From: Xanthomonas chitinilytica
GTDB lineage: Bacteria; Pseudomonadota; Gammaproteobacteria; Xanthomonadales; Xanthomonadaceae
Direction of reading: 5' to 3'
Assembly (NCBI RefSeq): GCF_026107455.2
Contig: NZ_JAPCHY010000009.1
Coordinates: 62,001-126,000 of the forward strand
Length of the DNA: 64,000 bases
In this document: positions 53,020 through 62,534 of the stretch, in pieces
Position numbering within the stretch: the first letter of the stretch is position 1
How the letters are laid out: every line of letters begins with the position of its first letter
Translations under genes and position numbers: made by a program
Notes under the pieces: generated by a model
What the model was told of the DNA's origin: nothing
What the model saw: the letters and a program-made list of their open reading frames with translations, nothing else
Database searches by the model: none

Positions 53020-53299
53020 CCCGACTGCCCCGCCGACAGCGGGTTGCGCGCGAACCGGCCGGGCCGTTGGCCGCGTCATGAACCGGTCCGGGCCGTATCG
53101 CTGCCCGCCAGCGGCGGATGGCCTGTCCCCGTCATCGCAGGCTCATTCCATCCGGGCGGCGTGCCCGGCTCCGTTGCCTTCGGCGGCGCCTCGCCAAGCG
53201 CGATCCGCATCGCCGTGACACGGGCCGTGCGGGCCGCACGCACGGGTACACGGCATGAAGCCGCATGCACCGCCCAGGCTCCCGTCCTCGGTTGGTCGC
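53020..53299. other. Intergenic region between katE and the LysR gene
   Basis: About 280 bases between two convergent genes. No supported coding frame and no recognisable repeat. Confidence 0.5.
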
Positions 53300-54202
53300 T
53301 CAGCCCGCGTCCCGGAACGCGCGCACGTGTTCGACCAGCGCGCGCAGCTTCGGCGGCTGGTTGTGGCGGTTGGGGAAGTACAGGTAGAAGCCGGGGAACG
53401 GCGGCAGGTAATCCTGCAGCAACGGCACCAGCGCGCCGCTGTCCAGCCAGGGGCGGAACGTCTCCTCGATGCCGAAGGTGATGCCGCCGCCGGCCAGCGC
53501 GGTGCGCAGCATCAGCAGCATGTCGTTGGTGGTGACCTGCGGGTTCACCGCCACGTCGAACGCGCGGCCGTCCTCGACGTATTCCCAGCGATAGGGCGCC
53601 ACGCCCGGCGCCGGCCGCCAGCCGATGCAGCGGTGCGCGGCCAGCTCGCGCGGATGCGTCGGCTCACCGTGCCGCGCGAGGTAGGCCGGCGCGGCCACGG
53701 TGACCTCGCGCTGCGGCCCGGTGAGCGGCACCGCCACCATGTCCTGCTCGATCACCTCGCCCAGGCGCACGCCGGCATCGAAGCCGGCGGCGACGATGTC
53801 GAACTCCCCGTCGGTGACGGTCACGTCCAGGACGATCCCGGGATGGGCCTCGACGAAGGTCGCCACCAGCGGCCCGGACAGGAAGCGCTCGGCGATCGAG
53901 GTGACGGCGACCCGCAGCAGGCCGCGCGGCGGGCCATCGTCGACCGCCGCGTCCAGTGCCGCGCCCAGCGTGGACAGCGGTTGCGCCACCTGCCGGTGCA
54001 GGCGCTCGCCGGCCTCGGTCAGGCGCACGCTGCGGGTGGAACGCTGCACCAGCGCCACGCCCAGCCCGTCCTCCAGCCGGCGGATGCCCTGGCTGACCGC
54101 CGAGCGGGTGACGCCGAGCCGGTCGGCGGCGGCGCGGAAGTTGTGCGCCTGGGCCACGGCCAGGAACACGCGCAGCAGGTTGAGGTCCAGGTCGGTCTGC
54201 AT
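53300..54202 (-). CDS. LysR family transcriptional regulator
   Basis: Regulator of 300 residues: N-terminal HTH (LNLLRVFLAVAQAHNFRAAA, RLGVTRSAVSQGIRRLEDGL) and substrate domain (GLLRVAVTSIAERFLSGPLV, YLARHGEPTHPRELAAH). The sequence style is that of the regulators paired with SDR or reductase genes. Starts at 54202, about 100 bp divergent from the small Atu4866-type gene and SDR/NTF2 operon, which are its likely targets. Confidence 0.92.
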   Translation of the reverse strand: MQTDLDLNLLRVFLAVAQAHNFRAAADRLGVTRSAVSQGIRRLEDGLGVALVQRSTRSVRLTEAGERLHRQVAQPLSTLGAALDAAVDDGPPRGLLRVAVTSIAERFLSGPLVATFVEAHPGIVLDVTVTDGEFDIVAAGFDAGVRLGEVIEQDMVAVPLTGPQREVTVAAPAYLARHGEPTHPRELAAHRCIGWRPAPGVAPYRWEYVEDGRAFDVAVNPQVTTNDMLLMLRTALAGGGITFGIEETFRPWLDSGALVPLLQDYLPPFPGFYLYFPNRHNQPPKLRALVEHVRAFRDAG

Positions 54203-54303
54203 TGGTTAGCGAGTCTAACCAATGCGTCCAGCATGCGCGGGATTCTCTCGACAGGGAGCGGCGCCTACCGTGGTTTCCGGCCCCACGCACCGGAAACCCC
54301 GTC

Positions 54304-54672
54304 ATGCCGCCCCGCTTCCCGCCCTCCCTGCCGCGTCACCACGCTCGGAGCGTCGTCCTCGCCTCCACACTGGCCGACGCCGGGCCGGCGATGCCGGAAC
54401 CGGCCCCCTACCTGGGCATGTGGGTCACCGACGACGGCCGCATCCGCCATGAGCTGCTGGCCAACGGCCGCTGCGACGAGGCCCGCGGCCGCCGGCAGAG
54501 CGCCTGCCGGGGCCGCTGCGCGATCGCCGGCCACCGCATCGACTACGTGGACGACACCGGCTTCAGCGCCGACGGCGAGTTCGTCGATGGCGTGCTGTAC
54601 CACGCCGGCATGGGGCTGCGCCGTGAGCGGCCCGCCGGCGGGCAGACCATCGCGCCGCGCGATGACGCCTGA
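54304..54672 (+). CDS. Atu4866-domain small protein
   Basis: 122 residues. The core APYLGMWVTDDGRIRHELLA, CDEARGRRQSACRGRC, HRIDYVDDTGFSADGEFVDG and VLYHAGMGLRRE matches the Atu4866 family, a small beta-barrel of unknown function often encoded near SDRs and oxidoreductases. The N-terminal 35 residues may be a poor signal peptide; the start at 54304 is chosen as the ATG nearest a plausible leader, with ATG at 54391 as alternative. It precedes the SDR gene by 48 bp. Confidence 0.7.
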   Translation: MPPRFPPSLPRHHARSVVLASTLADAGPAMPEPAPYLGMWVTDDGRIRHELLANGRCDEARGRRQSACRGRCAIAGHRIDYVDDTGFSADGEFVDGVLYHAGMGLRRERPAGGQTIAPRDDA

Positions 54673-54720
54673 GCGTCGCGTCCGCTCCCCGTTCCCTTCA
54701 TCCATCCGAGGAATCCCGAC

Positions 54721-55455
54721 ATGAGCAACATCCAGGGCAAGGTCGTATTGATCACCGGCGCCAGCAGCGGCATCGGCGAGGCCGTGGCGAAAGTGCTGGC
54801 CGCACGCGGCGCGCGCGTGGTGCTGGGCGCCCGCCGCGGCGAGCGGCTGCAACGGCTGGCCGACGCGATCGCCGCCGCCGGCGGCACCGCGGTGGCGCGC
54901 ACGCTGGACGTGACCGACCGCGCCGACGTGCAGGCCTTCGCCGGCCACGCGCTCGAGCGCTTCGGCCGCATCGACGCGATCGTCAACAACGCCGGGGTGA
55001 TGCCGTTGTCGCCGCTGGCCGCGCTGAAGGTCGACGAATGGGACCGCATGATCGACGTCAACATCCGCGGCGTGCTGCACGGCATCGCCGCGGTGCTGCC
55101 GGCGATGCAGGCCCAGGGCAGCGGCCACGTCGTCAACATCGCCTCGATCGGCGGGCTGTACGTGATGCCCACCGCCGCGGTGTACTGCGCCACCAAGTAC
55201 GCGGTGCGCGCGATCTCCGATGGCCTGCGCCAGGAAAGCGACACGATCCGGGTGACCTGCGTCTATCCCGGCGTGGTCGAGTCGGAGCTGGCCGACACCA
55301 TCACCGATGCCGGAACCGCCGAGGCGATCCGCGACTTCCGCAAGGTCGCGCTCAAGCCCGAGGCGATCGCCAACGCCATCGCGCACGCCATCGGCCAGCC
55401 GGCCGACGTCGACACCACCGACATCGTGGTGCGCCCGCTGGCGCACCCGGCATGA
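54721..55455 (+). CDS. Short-chain dehydrogenase/reductase (YdfG-like)
   Basis: SDR of 244 residues: TGASSGIGEAVA near residue 12, RRGERLQRLADAI near 38, NNAG near 88, catalytic YCATKYAVRAI near 156. The type usually reduces hydroxy-/keto-acids or aldehydes with NADPH; substrate unknown. GAGGAATCCC precedes the ATG. It is followed by the NTF2-like gene, together with the Atu4866-type gene an operon divergent from the LysR gene. Confidence 0.9.
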   Translation: MSNIQGKVVLITGASSGIGEAVAKVLAARGARVVLGARRGERLQRLADAIAAAGGTAVARTLDVTDRADVQAFAGHALERFGRIDAIVNNAGVMPLSPLAALKVDEWDRMIDVNIRGVLHGIAAVLPAMQAQGSGHVVNIASIGGLYVMPTAAVYCATKYAVRAISDGLRQESDTIRVTCVYPGVVESELADTITDAGTAEAIRDFRKVALKPEAIANAIAHAIGQPADVDTTDIVVRPLAHPA

Positions 55456-55496
55456 GCGCGGACTCCCTTTCGCATATCCCACGCAGGGAACCGTCC

Positions 55497-55985
55497 ATGA
55501 CCCTCGTCCCGCTTCCGCTGCGCCTGGCGGCCGCTTCGCTGCTGGGATTCGCGGCGCTGCTGCCGGTCGCGCAGGCCACGGCCGCGTCTTCGGCAGCGGC
55601 CGCCGACAACGCCGCGCGGGTGCGCGCGGCCTTCGACGCCTGGCGCGACGGCCATGGCAGCGTGTTCGACCTGCTGGCCGACGATGTCGAATGGACGGTG
55701 GCCGGTTCCAGCCCGGTCTCGGGGGTCTACCGTTCGCGGCAGGATTTCATGGAACGCGCGGTGAAGCCGATCCAGGCGCGCCTGGCCACGCCGATCACGC
55801 CCGAGGTGACGCATCTCCTCGCGCAGGGCGACGCGGTGGTGGTGATCTGGAACGGCACCGCGGCCATGCGGGACGGCGGCACCTACAGCAACCGCTATGC
55901 CTGGTATCTGGAACTGGAGGAGGGAAGGATCGTCCGTGCCGTCGCCTTCCTCGATACCTGGGCACTGGACGCATTGATGCGCTGA
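55497..55985 (+). CDS. Exported NTF2-like (SnoaL-type) protein
   Basis: 162 residues with a Sec signal (about residues 1-31, ending ATAASS) and a cone-shaped NTF2-like fold: ARVRAAFDAWRDGHGSVFDL, DDVEWTVAGSSPVSGVYRSR and RYAWYLELEEGRIVRAVAFL. Members are often ester or polyketide cyclases or detoxifying isomerases. ATG at 55497 is chosen for the signal. It lies 41 bp after the SDR and probably shares its control by the LysR regulator. Confidence 0.82.
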   Translation: MTLVPLPLRLAAASLLGFAALLPVAQATAASSAAAADNAARVRAAFDAWRDGHGSVFDLLADDVEWTVAGSSPVSGVYRSRQDFMERAVKPIQARLATPITPEVTHLLAQGDAVVVIWNGTAAMRDGGTYSNRYAWYLELEEGRIVRAVAFLDTWALDALMR

Positions 55986-56109
55986 TCTACATGCGAAACC
56001 CCGCCGGCACCGACCTGTCAGCCCGCGGTTTTGCGGTTACCGGCTCCGCCGCACACCTCCTGCTCCAGCATGGGTCGGGGCGTCCACCACGCATTCGCCG
56101 CCGGTGGGC

Positions 56110-56573
56110 TCAGACCAGCTTGCCGGCATTGTCCAGCACGTAGCGCAGCCCTTGTCCTTGAGCTTGTCCGACACCGAATCCAGGTCGAAGGACTTGCCGC
56201 CATCGCCCTGCAGAATGCCCTGCAGGCCGCTCTGGTAACCGCTGTCCTGCTCGGCCGCCTTCGCGTCGCCCAGGCCGTATTTCGACAGCAGCTTGTCCTT
56301 CACCGACGCCACGGCATTGCCGGACAGGTACTTGCGCTTGACGCAGTACTCCAGCACCCCTGCCGCGTTGCCCGCGGTATTGCCACTGATGGCCGGCAGC
56401 GACAGTTCGCCCAGCGAATCGCCCAGCGAGCGGAGACTGGACAGGCTCTCGCTGTCCTGCCCGGTCGACGAGCCTTCGCCGAGCGACTTCTTGAGGCCCT
56501 TCAGATCGACGGCGGATGCGGTACCGACCGCGACCAGCAGGCCGGCGACAACGATGAGGGGACGCAGATTCAT
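56110..56573 (-). pseudogene. DUF2501 protein with a C-terminal frameshift
   Basis: Exported protein of the DUF2501 (YjjA-like) family, function unknown. The signal peptide (MNLRPLIVVAGLLVAVGTAS) is followed by SLRSLGDSLGELSLPAISGN, GVLEYCVKRKYLSGNAVASV and the Lys/Asp-rich KSFDLDSVSDKLKDKGC. At about 56141-56146 one base is missing: the usual ending YVLDNAGKLV is present but in another frame, stopping at 56110, while the main frame runs to 56037 into unrelated residues. Either a true frameshift or a sequencing error. Single gene. Confidence 0.75.
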
Positions 56574-56796
56574 GTGGAGTATCTCCGGGCGAAAGGAGGC
56601 GCCGGACCTGCGGCGCGCTGACCATCATAATCACGCTTCGCCACGCGCCGGCGGGCCGTCGGCGCGACGACGATGTCCCCCCTCCGTCGTCAGCCACTTT
56701 GACAGCCATCGGGTATCGAATCGCCCAAGTCGGCCGATTCGAGCCGGCGGTTCCCCTGCCTCCATTCTCCGCACCATGCGGGTACCGCTGTTCCGG

Positions 56797-58272
56797 TCAG
56801 AACCTGGCAGACAGCTCGGCTCTCGTCACTGCCTGGCCGTCGACGAAAACGGTTTCGATCCGGTCGAAGGCTTCGACGGACTGCAACGGATCGGCTCCGA
56901 GCAGCAGCAGATCGGCCCGCTTGCCAACGGCTACGCTGCCGATCGTATCGTCGAGGCCGAAGAAACTCGCGTTGCCGAGCGTGGCCGCGCGGAAGATCGC
57001 GCGCGGGGCGATGCCGGATTCGACCCAGCGGTCCATCTCCCAACGGCCGTTGAGACCGGGCGGATTGGCGTAGGTAGGCGCGCTGGGCGTGTCGGTGCCG
57101 AACAGCAGGCGCCCGCCGTGCCCGGCGAAATGGCGCAAGGCATGCTTCACCCGTAATACCAGGCCGATGTCCGGCGTCCAACCGTCGCTGTAGACGTGCG
57201 CGGCGAGGATGTCGCCGAACCACCGGCCCTCGGCGCTGGCGTAGAAATCGAGCAGTGCCTGCGGGTAGACATCGGCCAGGCCGGGACGTTGCAGGAAAGC
57301 CGGGTCGAGCAGCTCGCCCTCACCGTACAGCACCTGGATGGTTGGCTGCAGGGCGATGCCGGCGTCGATGGTGCGGTCGAGCTGCATGGCCAGTTCGCCG
57401 CCCACTTCGGTCGCATCGCGCTCGTCCCAGTGCCACAGGCCGTGGGCAAAGCCATCCACGCCGTTCGCCAGGCCGAATGCCTGCGCCTGCTGCGAATTGG
57501 CGTGCAGGAACACCTTCAGCCCACGCGCGTGGGCGGCGGCCACCAGCGCCTGCATCAGCTCCGGGCTGGGCACGGGCAGGTTCCGGGCTTGGCCGAAGCC
57601 GGTCTCGTAGTAGGCCTTCAGGCACAGCGCGCCGCTGTCGGCAATACGGGCGACGACGGCTTCGGGCGTGTGCGACGCGGGCTCGACGCCGGGCGGAAGA
57701 GGTTCGCTGCGCGAGGGATCGTGCAGATAGTCCGGTGCCAGGGCGTAGCGTTCCGGTACCGGCGCGTAGTTGGTCGGATAGCCGTCGAGTATGGGCGCCG
57801 CGCCGCAGAAGTAGGCCTGCGGGCGGAGTTCGCGGGCGTTCCACGCGTCGACCGGCGCCTTGCCACTGCCCAGCGCGATGACCGTGGTGTAGCCGTGGAA
57901 CAGGTACGAGCGCGGGATCTGCGCGCGGGCCGCTTCGACCAGCTCCGGGTGGGCCTGTTCGTCCTGCGGGCGCAGGCCGGGGATATCGCCGATGTGGACG
58001 TGGCTGTCGATCAGGCCCGGGCTGAGGTAGCGGCCGGCGCCTTCGATGATGGCGTCGCTGCGCCGGGGACGAATGTCCTCAGCGATCTCGACGATGGTAT
58101 TCCCGGCGATGCGCACCGATACCGGACCGTAGGCGGCGTCGCGCTCGGGTGAAGCGACCATGACGTTGCGTACCAGCGTGCCGGCGGGGGTGGCGGTATT
58201 GCCTTCCTCCGGGCCGAAAGTGCAGGCAGACAGACACAGGCCCGTGGCGATCAGCGCGACCAGGAAACGCAT
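56797..58272 (-). CDS. Amidohydrolase family lipoprotein
   Basis: Metal-dependent hydrolase of 491 residues. A lipoprotein signal (LVALIATGLCLSAC, Cys near 17) precedes a TIM-barrel amidohydrolase: metal-site LIDSHVHIGD near residue 88, the bridging Lys in GALCLKAYYETG near 213, HANSQQAQA near 257, HGLWHWDE near 278 and the Asp in LLFGTDTPS near 390, with the composite beta-sandwich at ADLLLLGADPLQ. The full metal set is visible. It probably cleaves an amide, ester or dipeptide in the periplasm (imidazolonepropionase/prolidase-like branch). Single gene, behind a hairpin from the serine hydrolase gene. Confidence 0.88.
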   Translation of the reverse strand: MRFLVALIATGLCLSACTFGPEEGNTATPAGTLVRNVMVASPERDAAYGPVSVRIAGNTIVEIAEDIRPRRSDAIIEGAGRYLSPGLIDSHVHIGDIPGLRPQDEQAHPELVEAARAQIPRSYLFHGYTTVIALGSGKAPVDAWNARELRPQAYFCGAAPILDGYPTNYAPVPERYALAPDYLHDPSRSEPLPPGVEPASHTPEAVVARIADSGALCLKAYYETGFGQARNLPVPSPELMQALVAAAHARGLKVFLHANSQQAQAFGLANGVDGFAHGLWHWDERDATEVGGELAMQLDRTIDAGIALQPTIQVLYGEGELLDPAFLQRPGLADVYPQALLDFYASAEGRWFGDILAAHVYSDGWTPDIGLVLRVKHALRHFAGHGGRLLFGTDTPSAPTYANPPGLNGRWEMDRWVESGIAPRAIFRAATLGNASFFGLDDTIGSVAVGKRADLLLLGADPLQSVEAFDRIETVFVDGQAVTRAELSARF

Positions 58273-58396
58273 CTTCGTCTTCCCCGTGTATTCGTTGCGA
58301 CAGTCTAGGGCCGGGTCCAACCGGGGTGAAGCCGTGAACGTGGAGAGACGGAATGGAAAGCGGGATCCGCCCTTTACCCTGCAGGAAAGCCGAGGC

Positions 58397-58426
58397 CGGA
58401 GTCGGGTTTTCCACAGCCCGACTCCG
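58397..58426 (-). terminator. Hairpin after the serine hydrolase gene
   Basis: Ten-base arms CGGAGTCGGG / CCCGACTCCG around a ten-base AT-rich loop, 52 bp past the stop at 58478. Followed on the plus strand by two copies of CGACCCCTGTTTCCCC (58425-58440, 58442-58457). Confidence 0.5.
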
Positions 58427-58477
58427 ACCCCTGTTTCCCCCCGACCCCTGTTTCCCCGGCCCCCGATTCCATCCGGA

Positions 58478-59611
58478 TCAGGGCTGCATGCGGTTATTCC
58501 CGCCCGCCACGATGGCCGGGACGAGGACGCGGTTGGCGATCGCATGATGCGTGCCGGGGCCGTACTTGCGGGAGTAGCCATTGAACAACAGCACCACGAG
58601 GGTGTCGGCCTGCGCGAGATACTGGATCTTGGCGGTGTAGCCGAAATCGGTGCTGCCGCCCATCTCGACCGCCTGCGCATCGCCGATGGCGATGCTGCGC
58701 CAGCTGCCCTCCGACCAGCGTCCTTCTCCGGCACGCGCGAAGATCCGGGCCGGGTCGCGGTCGAGCAGCCGGCCGGTCGCCAGCCAGCGATACCAGCGGT
58801 GCAGATCGTCGACCGTCGAGACCATTCCGCCGCCGCCGGCCAGCGCCCAGGTCAGCTCACGCTCGAACGTCGTCCGTCCCTTGCGCTCGCCGCCGTAGCC
58901 GCGTGCAAGGCGCTCCGCATCGATATGGGGACTGCCGTACCAGCCGGTGTCGGCGAGTCCGGCGGGAACCAGCAGTTCGCGCCGGACATAGGCGTCGAAC
59001 GACTGGCCGGAGGCGCGCTCGACGATTGCCGCGAGCAGAGTGTAGCCGGCGTTCGAGTAGGCCTCCTTCGCGCCGGGAGCGGACAGCAGCGGAAGCGCGA
59101 GGATGCGCGCCTCGGCCTCGTCGCGCGTCATCGGCTCGAAATCCGAGTCGGCGTGAAAGTCCTCCAGACCGGACGTGTGGACCAGCAACTGCCTGAGCGT
59201 GATCGCCCGCTTGTCGAGCGGCGCATCGGGATAGAAACGCTCGATCCGGTCGTCGCCCGAAAGCAGGCCGGCGGCTTCCAGGCGCAGGATCGCGGCGGCG
59301 GTGAAGGTCTTGGCGACCGAGCCGATGTCCGAGATCGATTCCGGGGTCGCGGGGCGCTTGCGGTTCCGGTCCCGGCATCCATAGCCCTTGCGCAGGACGA
59401 CCTCGTCGCCCTGCGCCACCAGCGCCACGCCTTCGAATGCGCCATCCGCGTGTTCGTCGGCAAGCAAGGCATCCAGTGTTTGGCCGAGGCCGCCGACAGC
59501 TTCGTCGACCATCTGCACGGAAGGGGAAGGAGCGCGGCAGGGAGCGGAGGAACAGGCGCCCAGCAGCAACAGCAACGGGAGCAGTGCGATGCGACGATGC
59601 GACGATTCCAT
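58478..59611 (-). CDS. Serine hydrolase (beta-lactamase class C-like) lipoprotein
   Basis: 377 residues with a lipobox (LLPLLLLLGACSS, Cys near 20). The penicillin-binding-like active site is complete: nucleophile in ISDIGSVAKTFTAAAI near residue 97 (Ser-x-x-Lys), Tyr-x-Asn in EAYSNAGYTLLAAI near 187, LVHTSGLEDF near 145 and a late GGSTDFGYTAKI. Members include esterases, D-aminopeptidases and peptidases; true beta-lactamases are less likely here. Periplasmic. ATG at 59611. Confidence 0.85.
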   Translation of the reverse strand: MESSHRRIALLPLLLLLGACSSAPCRAPSPSVQMVDEAVGGLGQTLDALLADEHADGAFEGVALVAQGDEVVLRKGYGCRDRNRKRPATPESISDIGSVAKTFTAAAILRLEAAGLLSGDDRIERFYPDAPLDKRAITLRQLLVHTSGLEDFHADSDFEPMTRDEAEARILALPLLSAPGAKEAYSNAGYTLLAAIVERASGQSFDAYVRRELLVPAGLADTGWYGSPHIDAERLARGYGGERKGRTTFERELTWALAGGGGMVSTVDDLHRWYRWLATGRLLDRDPARIFARAGEGRWSEGSWRSIAIGDAQAVEMGGSTDFGYTAKIQYLAQADTLVVLLFNGYSRKYGPGTHHAIANRVLVPAIVAGGNNRMQP

Positions 59612-59725
59612 CGAGCTGGCGTTTCCCTGGGCGCGGAGTACGGTCGATGATGCTGATCGCGTCCCCGGGTTGTCGCATGCCTTGAGTCACGGGCATGCGG
59701 CAAAAGGCGGAAGCGCCGCCGACCG

Positions 59726-60274
59726 CTATTCCGCCGCTTGCGGCGCGCTGAGCGACTTGCCGTACATGCCCGAGCGGTCGAAGCAGCAGGCGCGGCGCTT
59801 GCCGGAGGCGAGCTTGTCGCAGGCGACCGCGATGCGCTTGACCCGGGTCTCGGCCTTCTTGCCCGAGGTGATCCAGGCAATCCAGTCGCGCCGCGCCACC
59901 GCGGTGATGTCGTCCCACGTCGCGCGGGCAGCCGGATCGGCGGCGAGCGCCTTGCGGATGTCCGGCGGCACCGTGGGCTCGGGCTCTTCCGTCACCGGTG
60001 CGATCTCCAGCGCGACGGTATCGCCCGCGGCAACCCCGGCCGCTTCGCGCAGCGTCTTGTCGACCTTGAGCCAGTGGCTGCCCTGCCCGTCCGGCTCCAG
60101 CGTGGCCTGGAACGGCTGGCCGGCAAGCGTGCCGTCCACGGTGACCATGCTGCGCGTCGGCAGCTTCGCGCTCGCCTGCGCAGGCAGCACCAGAAACGTC
60201 CAGGCCGCGCCCTTCGGCGCCGCCGGCCGCAGCAGCTTTGCTTCGAAACGGATCCTGCCGGTGACCTTGCCCAT
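59726..60274 (-). CDS. DUF1905/YdeI-OmpD-associated family protein
   Basis: 182 residues with two parts: an N-terminal DUF1905 beta-barrel (VTGRIRFEAKLLRP, MVTVDGTLAGQPFQATLEPD, LREAAGVAAGDTVALEI) and a C-terminal YdeI helical domain (PPDIRKALAADPAARATWDD, then DWIAWITSGKKAETRVKRI). Cytoplasmic, function unknown. Start at 60274 (MGKVTGRIR). Divergent from the alpha/beta hydrolase gene that begins near 60480. Confidence 0.87.
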   Translation of the reverse strand: MGKVTGRIRFEAKLLRPAAPKGAAWTFLVLPAQASAKLPTRSMVTVDGTLAGQPFQATLEPDGQGSHWLKVDKTLREAAGVAAGDTVALEIAPVTEEPEPTVPPDIRKALAADPAARATWDDITAVARRDWIAWITSGKKAETRVKRIAVACDKLASGKRRACCFDRSGMYGKSLSAPQAAE

Positions 60275-60479
60275 GGCGCGGAAGATAGCACCGCCCTGGA
60301 TCGGCCACGATGCGGCCGGTTGCTGCCGGTCGGCGGTGTCCCGGAATACCGCGCCCTCTCCCGCCAAGTGAACCCGGCACCGTTATCGATTATCGTCGGC
60401 CAGCCTCGCAGGCATCGCCCGCTTGCTCCGGGGCGCCGCCGACCGGCACGAATCGCCCGCCCGCAAGAGGAATCCGACC

Positions 60480-61631
60480 TTGTCTCCCTGCCGCGCTCTC
60501 GCCCTTCTGTTGGGCATGTCGTCCATGTGCGGACCGGCCATGGCGACCCCGCCGGCCGTTGCCGCGATGCAGCCGGAGGCTTCCGGCCCGAAACCCCGCA
60601 ACAGGGCCGAAGCCACCGGGGTCGTGCGCGAGTTGCGGCGCATCGTGACGCCCGAAGGCATCGAGCGGAACGAGACCGTCCGGATCGGTGGCATCGACCA
60701 GTTCGTCAGCATCCGCGGCGCCGACCGCAGGAATCCGGTGCTCCTCATCCTCCACGGCGGGCCGGGCTTCCCCCTGATGCCCATGGCGTGGTGGAACACG
60801 CGCGCGCTGGAGGAATACTTCACCGTCGTGCATTGGGACCAGCGCGGTTCCGGCAAGACCCATCTCCTGAACGACCCGGAAGCGGTGGCTCCGACGATGA
60901 AGCCGGACACCTTCATCGACGACACCGGGGAAATGGTCGCATGGCTTCGCCGGGAGCTGGACAAGGACAAGGTCTTCCTGCTCGGCACATCGTGGGGAAG
61001 CTACATCGGACTCGAATTCGCCCGCCGGAAGCCCGAGTGGCTGCACGCGTACATCGGCGTCGGCCAGGCCGCGGACGTGCCCGAGAGCGAGCGCAGGGGA
61101 TACGCATTCGCGCTCGACGCCGCACGGAAAGCGCGCAACGAGCAGGCGATCGCGGAGCTCGAAGCGATAGCGCCCTATGCGGCTCCGGGAAAGCCGATCC
61201 CGCTGGCGGACATCGCGGTCGAGCGGAAATGGTCCGACTTCTTCGGCGGCGTCATGGCCTATCGAACCCACCAGATCGACGGCATCGCCGCCCGACTCTC
61301 CCCGGACTACACGGACGACGAGGCCCCGCGCATATTCGACGGCAACGGCTACTCGCAGGACTTCCTGTTCGAGCCCGTTGTCGCCCTGGACCTGGGCCGG
61401 ATCACCGAATTGGAGTGCCCGCTCATCGTCCTGGCCGGGCGCCACGACAGGACCGTGAACTCCACCGTCGCCCACGACTGGTTCCAGAAGGTGCGCGCCC
61501 CGCAGAAACACTTCGTATGGTTCGAGAACTCGGCGCACGAGATCCTGAGCGAGGAGCCTGGGAAAGTGCTGGTGTCGCTGGTACTGCATGCACGGCCGAT
61601 TGCGGCCCGGGTTGGAGATGTGGCGCCCTAG
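60480..61631 (+). CDS. Proline-iminopeptidase-like alpha/beta hydrolase
   Basis: Exported S33-type hydrolase of about 383 residues. No ATG fits well; a TTG at 60480 with AGAGGA eight bases upstream begins a hydrophobic leader (LSPCRALALLLGMSSMCGP). Motifs: LILHGGPGFPL near residue 85, WDQRGSGKT near 115, nucleophile LLGTSWGSYIGLEFA near 163 and the His in FENSAHEIL near 350, a full Ser-Asp-His set. Substrate may be an N-terminal Pro peptide or an ester. Lower GC than neighbours; perhaps acquired. Confidence 0.82.
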   Translation: MSPCRALALLLGMSSMCGPAMATPPAVAAMQPEASGPKPRNRAEATGVVRELRRIVTPEGIERNETVRIGGIDQFVSIRGADRRNPVLLILHGGPGFPLMPMAWWNTRALEEYFTVVHWDQRGSGKTHLLNDPEAVAPTMKPDTFIDDTGEMVAWLRRELDKDKVFLLGTSWGSYIGLEFARRKPEWLHAYIGVGQAADVPESERRGYAFALDAARKARNEQAIAELEAIAPYAAPGKPIPLADIAVERKWSDFFGGVMAYRTHQIDGIAARLSPDYTDDEAPRIFDGNGYSQDFLFEPVVALDLGRITELECPLIVLAGRHDRTVNSTVAHDWFQKVRAPQKHFVWFENSAHEILSEEPGKVLVSLVLHARPIAARVGDVAP

Positions 61632-61778
61632 GGAACCCAGCCCCAGGGGCGGGGAACATGCACCTGAATCCAGGAACCGCAGACGCCTGTTTCGGAACGA
61701 ACCCGGAACGATCGCCGGTTGCCATCGGAAAGACATCGGCGGCACTCGGCTTCGTGCCGCCGCCAATGCCGCGCAGCC

Positions 61779-62534
61779 TCAGATCGCCTGGCCGCCGGAG
61801 ACCTCGATCCGCTGCGCGTTGACCCAGCGGTTGGCCTCGCCGAGCAGGCTGGCGATCATCGGCCCGATGTCGTCGGGCACGCCCACGCGGCCCAGTGCGG
61901 TGATGCTGGCGAGCTGCTGGTTGACCTGCGGGTTGTCGCGCACCGCGCCACCGCCGAAGTCGGTTTCGATCGCGCCCGGTGCCACGGTGTTGACGGCGAT
62001 GCCCCGGCTGCCCAGTTCCTTGGCGAGGTAGACGGTCAGCACTTCGACCGCGGCCTTGGTGGCCGCGTACGCCGCGTAGCCGGGATAGGCGAAGCGGGTC
62101 AGCCCGGTGGACAGGTTGACGATCCGGCCGCCGTCGGCGAGCAGCGGCAACAATGCCTGGGTCAGGAAGAACACACCCTTGAAATGCACGTTCACCAGGC
62201 GATCGAACTGCGCCTCGGTGGTGTCGGCGAACGGCGCCACGTCGCCGTGGCCGGCGTTGTTGACCAAGTGGTCGAAGCGGTCGCGCTGCCAGGTGTCGGC
62301 CAGCGCGGCGCGCACCTGCTCGACGAAGGCCGGGAAGGCGGACACCTCGCCGGTGTCCAACTGCAGGGCGACCGCCCTGCGACCCAGCGCCCGGATTTCG
62401 GCGACGACGGCCTGCGCCTCCTCGGCATTGCTGCGGTAGGTCAGCAGCACGTCGCCGCCCTGGCGTGCAATGTGGAGAGCGGTATTGCGGCCCAGGCCGC
62501 GGCTGGCACCGGTGATCAGGGTGATGCTGGACAT
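61779..62534 (-). CDS. Short-chain dehydrogenase/reductase
   Basis: SDR of 251 residues: TGASRGLGRNTALHI near residue 8, NNAG near 93, catalytic Ser in NLSTGLTRFAYPG and YAATK near 158, and FabG-like ending VNAQRIEVSGGQAI. Substrate unknown. Divergent (142 bp) from an AraC-type gene that probably controls it, an arrangement common in this order. Confidence 0.9.
   Translation of the reverse strand: MSSITLITGASRGLGRNTALHIARQGGDVLLTYRSNAEEAQAVVAEIRALGRRAVALQLDTGEVSAFPAFVEQVRAALADTWQRDRFDHLVNNAGHGDVAPFADTTEAQFDRLVNVHFKGVFFLTQALLPLLADGGRIVNLSTGLTRFAYPGYAAYAATKAAVEVLTVYLAKELGSRGIAVNTVAPGAIETDFGGGAVRDNPQVNQQLASITALGRVGVPDDIGPMIASLLGEANRWVNAQRIEVSGGQAI

Noticed and set aside
58478-59611. Class C beta-lactamase (ampC)
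   Set aside because: The Ser-x-x-Lys and Tyr-x-Asn motifs are shared with esterases and peptidases; it is a lipoprotein with no ampR nearby, so resistance cannot be claimed.
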